Shown here: piece by piece, positions 39,738 to 48,746 of the stretch
Layout of the letters: every line of letters starts with the position of its first letter
Numbering within the stretch: the stretch's first letter is position 1
Assembly: GCF_031457805.1 (NCBI RefSeq)
Contig: NZ_JAVDXI010000003.1
Coordinates: 124,001-188,000 of the forward strand
DNA: 64,000 nt
Reading direction: 5' to 3'
Origin: Caulobacter sp031457805
GTDB taxonomy: Bacteria > Pseudomonadota > Alphaproteobacteria > Caulobacterales > Caulobacteraceae
Notes under the pieces: model-generated
Database searches by the model: none
What the model was told of the DNA's origin: nothing
What the model saw: the letters and a program-made list of their open reading frames with translations, nothing else
Translations under genes and position numbers: made by a program

Positions 39738-40763
39738 TTACGCGCCCCGCCACTTCCTGATCACAAATCGCCGGCCGATGAACGCCGCCGGATCGAGCGA
39801 CATCACCCGAAGGATCGATCCCGGCGAAGCCTTGCGTTTGGCCTGGATCGCCCGGCGGTCGGCCATCACCTGGTCTAGGTCCTCGCGCTTCAAAGCCGCC
39901 CGGATGCCCCGGATCGCCGGGGCGACATCCCCGCGCCGCCAGTGCAGCAGCAGCAGACCGGCCGTGACCGCCACATGCAGCGGCAGCGTGACCGGCAACA
40001 GCCAGCCAGGCGTGTTCTTCAGGAAGGTCCACACGCGGTTGCGCGAACCGTGGAAGATCGAGAAGTCCGACCGGACGCCGGTGCTCGCCGAGCCCACATG
40101 GGCGACCTTGGCCTTGGGCAAGAGCAGCGTCGGCTCGCCATAGAGCCGCAGGCGATAGCCGAGATCGACGTCCTCGCAGTAGCAGAAGTAGCGCTCGTCA
40201 AAGCCCCCCACGCTCAGGAACAGGTCCCGATCGATCAGCATCGCCGCGCCGCAGGCCGAGAACACCTCGCCCTCGGGTAATACCGACGGGACCTTGCGGC
40301 CATACCCGCCGCGGAACGGTATGCCCGCGCTGGTGACATTGTCCCCCGCGCCGTCCAGCAGGCCAGGCCGGTCGGCCGAGAGTTGCAGGGAGGCGAAGCT
40401 CTTCACGCTCGGATGGCGCGCCGCGCCCGCCATCAGCTCCGCGAGCCAGTCGGGTTCGGCGTAGGCGTCAGGATTCAGCAGCGCCAGCCACCGCCCTTTG
40501 GCGCGGCGGGCGGCCAGATTGTTGCCGGCGGCGAAGCCGAGGTTCGCGCCCGCCTCGACGAAATCGACCCACGGATGGACCTGGGCGGCGGCCTGGGGGG
40601 CGCCGTCGGTCGAGGCGTTGTCGACCAGGATCGTCTCGAAGTCGCGAAAGGTCTGGGCCGCGAGCGTGGCCAGGCAAGGCTCAAGCGTCGACCCGCTCTG
40701 GTAGGAGACGATGACGACGGTTACCGCCGGGCCGGTCTTGTGTTCGGTCGTTTCAGGCGGCAT
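39738..40763 (-). CDS. Family 2 glycosyltransferase (rhamnosyltransferase-like)
   Basis: 341 residues. GT-A fold: VTVVIVSYQSGSTLEPCLAT at the N-terminus, ILVDNASTDGAP for the nucleotide site, LLNPDAYAEPDWL with the DxD-like metal Asp, and CYCEDVDLGYRLRLYG with the catalytic Glu-Asp. A hydrophobic stretch near residue 265 could rest on the membrane. Families like this add rhamnose or similar sugars to O-antigen or extracellular polysaccharide. It is divergent from rfbC, whose product feeds the same sugar pathway. Acceptor unknown. Confidence 0.85.
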   Translation of the reverse strand: MPPETTEHKTGPAVTVVIVSYQSGSTLEPCLATLAAQTFRDFETILVDNASTDGAPQAAAQVHPWVDFVEAGANLGFAAGNNLAARRAKGRWLALLNPDAYAEPDWLAELMAGAARHPSVKSFASLQLSADRPGLLDGAGDNVTSAGIPFRGGYGRKVPSVLPEGEVFSACGAAMLIDRDLFLSVGGFDERYFCYCEDVDLGYRLRLYGEPTLLLPKAKVAHVGSASTGVRSDFSIFHGSRNRVWTFLKNTPGWLLPVTLPLHVAVTAGLLLLHWRRGDVAPAIRGIRAALKREDLDQVMADRRAIQAKRKASPGSILRVMSLDPAAFIGRRFVIRKWRGA

Positions 40764-40799
40764 CGGTGGTGAACAGGTTCCAGAACAAAGTATCGCGTC

Positions 40800-41357
40800 A
40801 TGAAGATCACGCCGCTGGCGATCCCCGAAGTGCTGCTTATCACGCCCGCGCGCCATGGCGACGAGCGCGGCTGGTTTTCCGAGACTTTCCGCCAGTCGGC
40901 GCTGGAGGAGGCCGGGTTCAACGCGGCGTTCGTCCAGGACAACCATGTGCGCTCGACGACGCGCGGCATCCAGCGCGGCCTGCACTACCAGAAGCCGCCG
41001 CACGCCCAGGACAAGCTGCTGCGCTGCGTGGTCGGGTCGATCTTCGACGTGGCGGTCGATATCCGCAACGGCTCACCAACCTATGGCCAATGGGTCGGGG
41101 CCGAGCTGTCGGCGGAGAATCGGCAACAACTGCTGGTGCCCAAGGGTTTCGCCCACGGCTACGTGACCCTCACCGACGCCTGCGAGGTGCTCTACAAGGT
41201 CACCGACTACTACGCGCCTCAGGCCGAAGGCGGCGTGCGCTGGAGCGACCCCGCCATCGGGATTGATTGGCCGATCCCAGTGGCGGACATCACCGCCAAC
41301 GATCGCGATAACGCAGCGCCGCTGCTGGCCGAGATCGAGTCGCCGTTCGTGTACTGA
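40800..41357 (+). CDS. rfbC: dTDP-4-dehydrorhamnose 3,5-epimerase
   Basis: 185 residues, full length for RmlC. The cupin fold shows FVQDNHVRSTTRGIQRGLHY with the catalytic His, LLRCVVGSIFDVAVDIRNGS, and FAHGYVTLTDACEVLYKVTD with the Tyr that donates a proton. The reaction follows rfbB in making dTDP-L-rhamnose. The start at 40800 is 36 bases from the divergent glycosyltransferase start, so they share a promoter region. Confidence 0.95.
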   Translation: MKITPLAIPEVLLITPARHGDERGWFSETFRQSALEEAGFNAAFVQDNHVRSTTRGIQRGLHYQKPPHAQDKLLRCVVGSIFDVAVDIRNGSPTYGQWVGAELSAENRQQLLVPKGFAHGYVTLTDACEVLYKVTDYYAPQAEGGVRWSDPAIGIDWPIPVADITANDRDNAAPLLAEIESPFVY

Positions 41358-41384
41358 GCGGCCGCCGCCGCAGGCCCCCACCTG

Positions 41385-41455
41385 ACCTGCTCCGCAGGTC
41401 GTCCGCCCCCGAAAGCGGGCAGAAGGAACGCGCTCCTTCTTCCCCCTCCGGGGGA
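41385..41455. repeat. Cluster of small hairpins between rfbC and hydrolase gene
   Basis: Successive inverted repeats: ACCTGC/GCAGGT (41385-41399), an imperfect CCGCCC/GCGGGC (about 41403-41420), AGAAGGA/TCCTTCT (41421-41440) and TCCCCC/GGGGGA (41441-41455). The last part resembles the CCCCCTCC-rich palindromic repeat at 45221-45331. It could end rfbC transcription, but no T run follows. Confidence 0.55.
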
Positions 41456-41499
41456 GGAGCGCCGGAGGCGCGGAGGGGGCAAGTGACGGGAAACAGCAT

Positions 41500-42402
41500 A
41501 TGACCGCCTTCACCGACATCTTCTGGACCGCCCACGACGGCCTGCGGCTGCACGCCCGCGACTATGCGCCCATCGGCGAGGCGCGCGGCCTGCCGGTGAT
41601 CTGCATCCACGGCCTGACCCGCAACGCCCGGGACTTCGAAGACCTGGCGCCAAAGATCGCCGCCCAGGGCCGCCGCGTGCTGGCCGTCGACGTCCGGGGT
41701 CGGGGGCTGTCGGCGCGCGACCCGCAGCCGCTGAACTATCACCCCGGGACCTACGCGGCTGACGTTATCAGCCTACTGGCGGCGACCGGGATCGAGCGGG
41801 CGGTGTTCGTCGGCACCAGCATGGGCGGCCTGATCACCATGGTGCTCACCTCGCTGAAGCCCGAAGCCATCGCGGCGGCGGTGCTCAACGATGTCGGTCC
41901 CGAGCTGTCGCCCGTGGGTCTGGCGCGCATCGCCGGCTACACGGGCCTAGCCAGTCAGTTCGAGAGCTGGGACGCGGCCGTCGCCTACGCCAAGGCGATC
42001 AATGCGGCGGCCTTCCCAGGCTATGGCGCGCAGGATTGGGACATCTTCGCCCGCCGCCTGTTCGACCAGGACGGCGACGGCTTCGTGCTGGCCTACGACC
42101 CCGACATCTCCGCGCCGATCAAGGCCGCCGCTCAGGCTGCGGCCAAGACCCAGGCCGAGGGAGGCCAGGCCCTCGCGCCGCCCGACATGTATCCGCTGTT
42201 CCGAGCCCTGGCCAAGGATCGCCCGTTGCTGTTGGTGCGCGGCGAAATCTCGGACCTGATCGATGTCGAGATCGCCGCACGCATGCGCGCCGCGGCGCCG
42301 CACATGGCTTATGCCGAGGTCCCCGGGATCGGCCATGCGCCCATGCTGACCGAGCCGGAAGCCTGGGCGGCGATAGAAAAGCTGCTGGCCGAAGCGCCGT
42401 AA
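41500..42402 (+). CDS. Alpha/beta hydrolase
   Basis: 300 residues. The nucleophile elbow is GTSMGG (Ser about residue 108), the oxyanion region CIHGLTRNARDF, the acid is probably Asp in RGEISDLID, and the base is His in PGIGHAPML. The cap between residues 140 and 220 is helical. Related proteins are esterases, lactonases or dehalogenase-like enzymes; nothing in the sequence sets the substrate. It begins after the hairpin cluster and is followed by ilvA with 75 bases between. Confidence 0.87.
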   Translation: MTAFTDIFWTAHDGLRLHARDYAPIGEARGLPVICIHGLTRNARDFEDLAPKIAAQGRRVLAVDVRGRGLSARDPQPLNYHPGTYAADVISLLAATGIERAVFVGTSMGGLITMVLTSLKPEAIAAAVLNDVGPELSPVGLARIAGYTGLASQFESWDAAVAYAKAINAAAFPGYGAQDWDIFARRLFDQDGDGFVLAYDPDISAPIKAAAQAAAKTQAEGGQALAPPDMYPLFRALAKDRPLLLVRGEISDLIDVEIAARMRAAAPHMAYAEVPGIGHAPMLTEPEAWAAIEKLLAEAP

Positions 42403-42477
42403 GGGGCGTGAACGGAAGGCCTCGCCGTGCTAGAGGCCCCGCCACGGCGCTTTTTCGCCGCGACAGAAGTGGACGAC

Positions 42478-43680
42478 ATGACCCTCGACCTCGCCGCCAT
42501 CCAGGCCGCCGCCGGCCGTCTCCAAGGGCAGATCGAGCGCACGCCGTGCCGCCACTCCAAGACCCTCTCGAAGATCACCGGCGCCGAGGTGTGGGTGAAG
42601 TTCGAGAACCTGCAGTTCACCGCCGCCTACAAGGAGCGCGGCGCGCTCAACAAGCTGATGCTGCTGTCGGAGACCGAGAAGCAGCGCGGGGTCATCGCCG
42701 CCAGCGCCGGCAACCACGCCCAGGGCCTGGCCTATCATGGCGCGCGGCTGGGCGTGCCGGTCACCATCGTCATGCCCAAGACCACGCCCTTCGTGAAGGT
42801 GCAGCACACCCGCGACTTCGGTGCGACCGTGGTCATCGAGGGCGAGACCTATGACGACGCTAACGCCCATGCGCGCAAGCTGCGCGACGAGCAGGGCCTG
42901 ACCTTCGTCCATCCCTTCGACGACTACGACATCATGGCCGGCCAGGGCACGATCGCCCTCGAGATGCTGGAAGACGCGCCCGACCTCGAGGTCCTGCCCG
43001 TGCCGATCGGCGGCGGCGGCCTGATCAGCGGCGTGGCGACAGCGGCCAAGGCCCTGAAGCCGGATATCCGCATCATCGGCTGCGAGCCGGCCATGTATCC
43101 GTCCTTCACGGCCCGGATGCGCGGCGTGGCGGCCCATTGCGGCGGCCAGACCATCGCCGAGGGCGTGGCGGTCAAGCAGGTCGGCGACCTGACCTATGGC
43201 GTCGTGCGTCCCTTGATCGACGACGTGCTGCTGCTGGAAGAGCCGCATCTGGAGCAGGCCGTCTCGCTGTACTGCAACGTCGAGAAGACCATCGCCGAGG
43301 GCGCGGGCGCGGCCTCGCTGGCCGCCCTGCTGGCCTATCCGGAACGCTTCCGGGGCAAGAAGTGCGGCCTGATCCTGTGCGGCGGCAATATCGACACCCG
43401 CCTGCTGGCGTCGGTGCTGACCCGTGAGCTGGTGCGCGCCCAGCGCCTGGTGTCCTTGCGGATCATCGGCGACGATCGGCCGGGCCTGCTGTCGACCGTC
43501 GCCTCGGTGATCGGGACCATGGGCGCCAACATCATCGAGGTGAACCACAACCGCCTGGCCCTCGACGTGCCGGCCAAGGGCGCGGAGTTCGACATCACCA
43601 TCGAGACCCGCGACGCCCAGCACACCCAGGAGGTCATGGAGGCCCTGCGCGAGAGCGGCTACCCGCCCCGCGCAGTCTAG
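42478..43680 (+). CDS. ilvA: Threonine ammonia-lyase (threonine dehydratase)
   Basis: 400 residues. A PLP enzyme that converts threonine to 2-oxobutanoate, first step of isoleucine synthesis. The Schiff-base lysine is in FTAAYKERGALN, the phosphate loop in ASAGNHAQGLAYH, and PIGGGGLISGVATA binds the cofactor. A single ACT domain (LRIIGDDRPGLLSTVASVIG) at residues 322-400 replaces the double regulatory domain of E. coli IlvA, as in the shorter form. ATG 42478 is used; the 17-residue upstream extension has no likeness. Convergent with the FKBP gene (four-base overlap). Confidence 0.92.
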   Translation: MTLDLAAIQAAAGRLQGQIERTPCRHSKTLSKITGAEVWVKFENLQFTAAYKERGALNKLMLLSETEKQRGVIAASAGNHAQGLAYHGARLGVPVTIVMPKTTPFVKVQHTRDFGATVVIEGETYDDANAHARKLRDEQGLTFVHPFDDYDIMAGQGTIALEMLEDAPDLEVLPVPIGGGGLISGVATAAKALKPDIRIIGCEPAMYPSFTARMRGVAAHCGGQTIAEGVAVKQVGDLTYGVVRPLIDDVLLLEEPHLEQAVSLYCNVEKTIAEGAGAASLAALLAYPERFRGKKCGLILCGGNIDTRLLASVLTRELVRAQRLVSLRIIGDDRPGLLSTVASVIGTMGANIIEVNHNRLALDVPAKGAEFDITIETRDAQHTQEVMEALRESGYPPRAV

Positions 43681-44174
43681 CCCTTGGGATTATCGGGCCC
43701 GATCCGGTTCACATCGAGCAGTTCGATCCGGAAGATCATCACGCTGTTGGCGGGGATCGGACCCTTGTCCTGCGCGCCGTAGCCCAGCGCCGGCGGCACA
43801 TAGAGGATCCACTCGTCGCCCGCCTTCATGCGCTGCAGGGCGATAACCCAGGCCGGCACCAGCCCGTCCAGCGGAAACACGGCCGGCACGCCGCGCTCGT
43901 AGCTGGAGTCAAAAACCGTGCCGTCGATCAGCTTGCCCTCGTAGTGAACCTTGACCTCATCGGCCTTGTTGGGATGCATGCCGCCGTTCGGCCCCTCGCG
44001 CACCACCTTGTATTGCAGGCCCTGAGGCAAGGTGACGACGCCCGGCTCCTTGGCGTTCTTGGCCATGAACGCGTCGGCGACGGCGAGATTCTCCTGGGCC
44101 TTCTTGCTGGGCCCGCAGGCGGCGAGCGTCAAACCAGCGACAGCGAAAGCGGCGAGCAGGGCGCGGCGATACAT
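43677..44174 (-). CDS. FKBP-type peptidyl-prolyl isomerase lipoprotein
   Basis: 165 residues. Lipoprotein signal with LTLAACG (Cys20), a short helical linker, then an FKBP domain: VKVHYEGKLIDGTVFDSSYE, VFPLDGLVPAWVIALQRMK, GYGAQDKGPIPANSVMIF. The catalytic pocket residues Tyr, Phe, Asp and Trp are present. It should help fold envelope proteins in the periplasm, like Mip/FkpA. Start ATG 44174; longer in-frame upstream sequence is not coding-like. Confidence 0.92.
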   Translation of the reverse strand: MYRRALLAAFAVAGLTLAACGPSKKAQENLAVADAFMAKNAKEPGVVTLPQGLQYKVVREGPNGGMHPNKADEVKVHYEGKLIDGTVFDSSYERGVPAVFPLDGLVPAWVIALQRMKAGDEWILYVPPALGYGAQDKGPIPANSVMIFRIELLDVNRIGPDNPKG

Positions 44175-44317
44175 GGGAACCTCGATCGAAACAGGCCGTC
44201 CAGCTAGCACGGCCTGCTTGAAATTCCACGCCTCGACCTCCCTAAGGGCCCGCGCGCTGACGATTTCACGGAACAGTGGTGGCGCTCGTGCGACTTGGCG
44301 CCTAGAAACAGCGACCC

Positions 44318-45214
44318 ATGTCCGCAGACGAGATCTCCATGAAGCCCGTTCGCAAAGCTGTTCTTCCCGTCGCCGGTCTCGGAACCCGCGTCCTGCCGGG
44401 CACCAAGACCACGCCCAAAGAATTGCTGAACGTCGTCGACCGGCCAATTCTGTCCTACATCGTCGAGGAAGGGCGCAAGGCGGGCATCGAACACTTTGTC
44501 TTCGTCACGGGCCGCTCGAAGGGCGCGATCGAGGACTATTTCGATCATCAGGTCGAGCTGGAGGCTCAGCTGGAGGCCAAGGGCAAAACGGACATCCTGG
44601 AGCAGCTCAGGGCTGAATTGCCCAAGCCGGGCGAGATGAGCTTCGTGCGCCAGATGGCCCCGCTCGGCCTGGGCCACGCGGTCTGGTGCGCACGGGACAT
44701 CATCGGCGACGAGCCCTTCGCGGTCATGCTGCCGGACGTCATCGTCGACGCCGATCCCTCGGCGCTCGGCCAGTTGATCGAGGTCTATGACAAGGTCGGC
44801 GGCGGCAATGTGATCGGCGTCGAGGAAGTGCCGGAAAGCGAGACCCACAAGTACGGCGTCGTCGCCCCGGGCGAGGTCAACGGCCGCCTGGCCACCATGA
44901 CCGGCATGGTCGAGAAGCCGCCGCAAGGCACGGCGCCGTCCAACTGGGCGATCGCCGGCCGCTACATCTTGCAGCCCGAGATCTTCGACTTGCTGGCCAG
45001 CCAAGAGAAGGGCGCCGGCAACGAGATCCAGCTGACCGACTCGATGGCCAAGCTGATGCAGGACCAGGCCTTCCACGCCTATGTCTACGAGGGCGTCACC
45101 CACGATTGCGGCGACAAGATCGGCCTGCTGCGAGCCAATGTCGCCCTGGCCCTCAAGCGCGCCGATCTGGGCGCAGCCGCCCGCGCGGCGGTTGAGGCGG
45201 CGCTGAAGGCTTGA
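44318..45214 (+). CDS. galU: UTP-glucose-1-phosphate uridylyltransferase
   Basis: 298 residues. N-terminal nucleotidyltransferase signature LPVAGLGTRVLPGTKTTPKE, then LNVVDRPILSYIVEEG, DDxx-like PDVIVDAD, and VEKPPQGTAPSNWAIAGRYI, the standard GalU set. It makes UDP-glucose for polysaccharides and lipopolysaccharide. ATG 44318 or the internal ATG 44339 could start it. The palindromic repeat 45221-45331 begins just after the stop. Confidence 0.95.
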   Translation: MSADEISMKPVRKAVLPVAGLGTRVLPGTKTTPKELLNVVDRPILSYIVEEGRKAGIEHFVFVTGRSKGAIEDYFDHQVELEAQLEAKGKTDILEQLRAELPKPGEMSFVRQMAPLGLGHAVWCARDIIGDEPFAVMLPDVIVDADPSALGQLIEVYDKVGGGNVIGVEEVPESETHKYGVVAPGEVNGRLATMTGMVEKPPQGTAPSNWAIAGRYILQPEIFDLLASQEKGAGNEIQLTDSMAKLMQDQAFHAYVYEGVTHDCGDKIGLLRANVALALKRADLGAAARAAVEAALKA

Positions 45215-45220
45215 GCATAG

Positions 45221-45331
45221 ATCCTCCCCCCAGCGGGGGAGGCGGCTGAAGGCCGGAGGGGGAAGTTCGGGCTATCCGGCTTCTTCCCCCTCCGTCGCCT
45301 GCGGCGACACCTCCCCCGCTGGGGGGAGGAT
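45221..45331. repeat. Palindromic repeat, family B, partly inside queG
   Basis: The arms 45221-45242 and 45310-45331 are perfect 22-base inverted copies (ATCCTCCCCCCAGCGG... and its complement), with inner GGAGGGGGAAG/CTTCCCCCTCC pairs at about 45256 and 45282. The right half lies inside queG and encodes its last ~20 residues, PPAGEVSPQATEGEEAG. Similar C-rich arms appear near 41441. Confidence 0.8.
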
Positions 45332-46447
45332 TTGCCACTCGACCAGGACCTCGGGGTGGCTTTCGGAACCTCGTAGCGTCAAGGCCGCGTCCCCCAACAG
45401 TCGCCGCGCGGCCCACACGGCCGCGCCGCGCACGATGGGCGCGGGGTCGGCCAGCAGCGGCTCGACCACCGCCATCAGCCCCACGTCCCCGCTGTTGCCG
45501 ATCGCATAGAGCACGTTGCGCACGAAGCGGTCGCGGCCGATGCGCTTGATCGGATTCTTCGAGAAGAGCGCCCGGAACGCGGGGTCGTCCAGAACCGCCA
45601 GCTCGGCCAGGGACGGCTGACGCAGCGCCTCGCGCGCCACCAGCTTGGCCTCGTTCGACAGCGAGGCGAACTTGTTCCACGGACACACCGCCAGGCAGTC
45701 GTCGCAGCCATAGATCCGGTTGCCCAGCGCCTTCCGGAACTCGGCCGGAATCGGCCCGGCCAGCTCGATGGTCAGGTACGAGATGCAGCGCCGCGCATCC
45801 AGTTGGCGCGGCGCGGGGAAGGCGTTGGTCGGGCAGACGTCGAGGCACGCGCGGCATGAACCGCAATGGTCGACCTCGGCCTCGTCCGAAGGCAGATCCA
45901 GCGTGGTCAGCACGCTGCCCAGGAACAGCCACGAGCCGAACTGGCGTGAGACAAGGTTGGTATGCTTGCCCTGCCAGCCCAGGCCGGCGCGCTGGGCCAG
46001 GGGCTTTTCGAGCAGCGGCGCGGTGTCGACAAAGACCTTCACATCCTGGCCGAAGCGGCGGTGCATCCAGCCGGCCAGCACCTTCAGGCGCTTCTTGATC
46101 ACGTCGTGATAGTCGTCGCCCTGGGCGTAGACCGAGATCGCCGCGCGTTCCGGATCCTTGAGCTGTTCGAGCGGATCAATGTCGGGCCCGTAGTTGACGC
46201 CCAGCACCACCGCCGATTTCGCATCGCTCCACATGGCGGTCGGATGCGAGCGCCGCTCCAGCGTCTCCTCCATCCAGCCCATGGCGCCGTGGCGCTCGGC
46301 CTGGACGAATTCGCGCAGCCAGTCGCCGTTGGGCCAGGCTTCGGTGGCGCTGGCGAAGCCGCAGACGGAAAAGCCCAGCCTCAAGGCCTCGGCGCGGATC
46401 TCGTCCTTGATGCGGTCTGGCGTCAGCTCAGAAATCGAGATCGTCAT
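45272..46447 (-). CDS. queG: Epoxyqueuosine reductase, C-terminus provided by a repeat
   Basis: 391 residues; it catalyses the last step of queuosine tRNA modification with cobalamin and two 4Fe-4S clusters. Clusters: CGSCRACLDVCPTNAF (about 203-218) and CDDCLAVCPWN (about 252-262). The catalytic Asp region FVDTAPLLEKPLAQRAGLGW is intact. A HEAT-like C-terminal part follows, but the final PPAGEVSPQATEGEEAG is encoded by the family B repeat and probably replaces the original end. It overlaps fzlA by 20 bases. Confidence 0.92.
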   Translation of the reverse strand: MTISISELTPDRIKDEIRAEALRLGFSVCGFASATEAWPNGDWLREFVQAERHGAMGWMEETLERRSHPTAMWSDAKSAVVLGVNYGPDIDPLEQLKDPERAAISVYAQGDDYHDVIKKRLKVLAGWMHRRFGQDVKVFVDTAPLLEKPLAQRAGLGWQGKHTNLVSRQFGSWLFLGSVLTTLDLPSDEAEVDHCGSCRACLDVCPTNAFPAPRQLDARRCISYLTIELAGPIPAEFRKALGNRIYGCDDCLAVCPWNKFASLSNEAKLVAREALRQPSLAELAVLDDPAFRALFSKNPIKRIGRDRFVRNVLYAIGNSGDVGLMAVVEPLLADPAPIVRGAAVWAARRLLGDAALTLRGSESHPEVLVEWQILPPAGEVSPQATEGEEAG

Positions 46448-47114
46448 AGTGCGCGGCCGGCGCGAGGCCGGGCCAGCGGTCGGCCAGGATCGGCCTGAAG
46501 CACGGCCTCGACTTGAGCTTCATGTACCACGTCTTGGCGGTCGGGAAGTCCTTCCACGGCACGTCGCCGAAGTAGTCGATCACCGACAGGTGCGCGGCGG
46601 CGGCGAAGTCGGCCAGGCTCATGCGACGTCCGGCCAGCCAATCGCGCGTCTGCAGCAGGCTTTCGATATAGCCCAGATGCATGCGCAGGGCCTCGCGCCC
46701 CTGGCGCAGCGCGGCCAGGTCCGGCGCGCCCATCCGCAGCAGGCGCTTTTCCATCTTCTCGTGCAGCAGGAAGCCGTTGACCTCGTTGTCGAACTTACGG
46801 TCGAACCATTGCAGCAGCCGGCGGGCCTCGGCGCGTTCGGCCGGATCGCGACCCAGCAGCGGCGGCTCGGTTTCGGTCTCTTCGATATGCTCGAGGATGG
46901 CGCGGGTCTCGCAGACCACGAGGTTGCGCTGATGCTTGGTCTCGACCAGCACTGGCGGCATGCCCGAGGGATTCAGCGCGGTGAACTCGGGCGGCATCTC
47001 CCAGTAACGAACCTGCACCTCGACAAACGGCAGGCGCTTCTCGCCCAACGCCAGGCGCACCTGTCGCGAGGCGGGATCGAGGGGGAAATGGTGAAGAGTA
47101 CGTTCGACGCTCAT
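46428..47114 (-). CDS. fzlA: FtsZ-binding GST-like division protein FzlA
   Basis: 228 residues when started at ATG 47114 (the in-frame 47126 start adds four residues). GST fold: HHFPLDPASRQVRLALGEKR and TALNPSGMPPVLVE. The positions I recall as functionally important in Caulobacter FzlA all match with this start: Trp38 (QVRYWEMP), Glu119 (LLHEKMEK), Leu136-Arg137 (LAALRQG) and Asp227 in the C-terminal DDLDF. FzlA binds FtsZ, curves its filaments and is essential for constriction. Overlap with queG suggests one transcript. Confidence 0.9.
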   Translation of the reverse strand: MSVERTLHHFPLDPASRQVRLALGEKRLPFVEVQVRYWEMPPEFTALNPSGMPPVLVETKHQRNLVVCETRAILEHIEETETEPPLLGRDPAERAEARRLLQWFDRKFDNEVNGFLLHEKMEKRLLRMGAPDLAALRQGREALRMHLGYIESLLQTRDWLAGRRMSLADFAAAAHLSVIDYFGDVPWKDFPTAKTWYMKLKSRPCFRPILADRWPGLAPAAHYDDLDF

Positions 47115-47233
47115 GCCCAGGCGCAATCAGGCTGCATCGAAAGAGCGATGCGCCGTTTTGCTTAACAACAGATTGCTGAACAGTGTTTAGCCAGGAAATC
47201 CAGGCTTTTGCGCGGCGTTTTGGCGTCGCCGAC

Positions 47234-48685
47234 TCAGCTGTTCATCCGGGCGATGAGGTTCGTCGTGCTTTGACCCTGCTTCAACTCAGCCAAGAGAACC
47301 TTGCCGCCATAGCTGAGCACCACATCCGAACCGACCACAGTCTCGACCGTATAGTCGGCGCCCTTGACCAGCACGTCAGGCCGGAAGGTCTTGATGAGCT
47401 CCAGTGGCGTGTCCTCGTCGAACAGCACGACCAGGTCCACCGACGAGAGCGAGGCCAGCACCGTGGCGCGGCCCTGCTCCTTCTGAACAGGACGGGTCGG
47501 CCCCTTGAGCTTGGAGACCGAGGCGTCGGTGTTCAGGCCGACGATCAGACGATCACAGGCGGCCTTGGCCTGGGACAGCAGCGACACGTGCCCCGGATGC
47601 AGCAGATCAAAGCAGCCGTTGGTGAAGCCGACCTTCAGGCCGCGCGCGCGCCAGCCCTCGACGATCCGTTGGGCCTGCTCTCGATCGGCGATCTTGATCT
47701 CGCCGGGTTCGCCCTCAACGGAACTGGCGCAAGCCGTCAGCTCCGCCGCCGTGACGACGTCGGTGCCCAGCTTGGCGACCACCAGGCCGCCCGCCAGATT
47801 GGCCAGCTGCGCCGCCTGCGCCAGGCTGGCGCCGGCCGCGACCGAGAGGGCCAGGGTCGCCGCCACGGTGTCGCCGGCGCCGGAGACGTCAAACACCTCG
47901 ATCGCCGTGGCCGGCAGATGGATCGGCGCCTGCCCTCGCACCGCCAGGGTCATGCCCGCGCCGCCGCGCGTAATGAGAGCGGCCTCCAGTCCCGGCGCCA
48001 TGGCCAGGATCGCCGCGCCGGCGTCTTCCGAGGCGGCATCGCTGTTCTCAACGATCCCGGTGGCCTCCGCGGCCTCCTTGCGGTTGGGCTTGATCAGGGT
48101 CGCGCCGTCATAACGCGCAAAGTCGCGGCTCTTGGGATCGACGATCACCGGCTTGCCGGCGGCCTTGGCGGCGGCGATCGCGCCCCGGATCACCTCGGGC
48201 GTCAGGACCCCCTTGGCGTAGTCGGAAAGCACAACGACGTCGGCCGAGGCCAGTCTCGCCGCGAACGCCGCCAGCAGCGCCGCGCCGTCGCCCGGGCCTC
48301 GGTCCTCGCGGTCGACCCGCAGCATCTGGTGCGAGCCGGAGATGTAGCGGACCTTCTCGGTCGTGCGACGTGCGGCGTCCGCCACCAGTTCGGCCTCAAG
48401 GCCCGCCTCGGCGTCGATCATCCCCCGCAGGGCCGCCCCAGCCTCGTCCTGACCAACAAGCCCGATCAGCACGGCCTTGGCGCCCAGCGCCGCGACGTTG
48501 CGCGCGACGTTGCCGGCCCCGCCCAGCATGGCGGTCTCCTTCTCGACCGCGATCACCGGCACCGGGGCCTCGGGCGAGATGCGGTCGACCGCACCGTAGA
48601 TGAAGCGGTCCAGCATCACGTCGCCGAGCACCAGCACGGTCTTGCCGGCGAAGGCGCGGGGCAGGTGAGCGAGGGTGTCGTCCAT
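47234..48685 (-). CDS. hldE: Bifunctional heptose kinase/adenylyltransferase
   Basis: 483 residues, two enzymes in one for ADP-heptose made for lipopolysaccharide core. The kinase half (1-320) is ribokinase-like with VLVLGDVMLDRFIYG at the start and FDVSGAGDTVAATLALS (anion hole and catalytic Asp). The nucleotidyltransferase half (about 345-483) has VGFTNGCFDLLHPGHVSLL with the HxGH motif. Start ATG 48685 overrides an in-frame extension that runs antisense through the exporter gene. Confidence 0.94.
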   Translation of the reverse strand: MDDTLAHLPRAFAGKTVLVLGDVMLDRFIYGAVDRISPEAPVPVIAVEKETAMLGGAGNVARNVAALGAKAVLIGLVGQDEAGAALRGMIDAEAGLEAELVADAARRTTEKVRYISGSHQMLRVDREDRGPGDGAALLAAFAARLASADVVVLSDYAKGVLTPEVIRGAIAAAKAAGKPVIVDPKSRDFARYDGATLIKPNRKEAAEATGIVENSDAASEDAGAAILAMAPGLEAALITRGGAGMTLAVRGQAPIHLPATAIEVFDVSGAGDTVAATLALSVAAGASLAQAAQLANLAGGLVVAKLGTDVVTAAELTACASSVEGEPGEIKIADREQAQRIVEGWRARGLKVGFTNGCFDLLHPGHVSLLSQAKAACDRLIVGLNTDASVSKLKGPTRPVQKEQGRATVLASLSSVDLVVLFDEDTPLELIKTFRPDVLVKGADYTVETVVGSDVVLSYGGKVLLAELKQGQSTTNLIARMNS

Positions 48686-48746
48686 GAGGGTCCTTAGAGT
48701 TCTGACGGCGCTTTTGCCCCTGTCGGGGCGGCCGGGGCAAGCCTCG

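Noticed and set aside
42430..43623. 397-codon minus-strand frame across ilvA
   Set aside because: Antisense shadow of a gene with clear PLP and ACT motifs.
47183..48697. 504-codon plus-strand frame across hldE
   Set aside because: Antisense shadow, rich in Arg, Gln and His as expected for reversed Leu/Ala/Asp codons.
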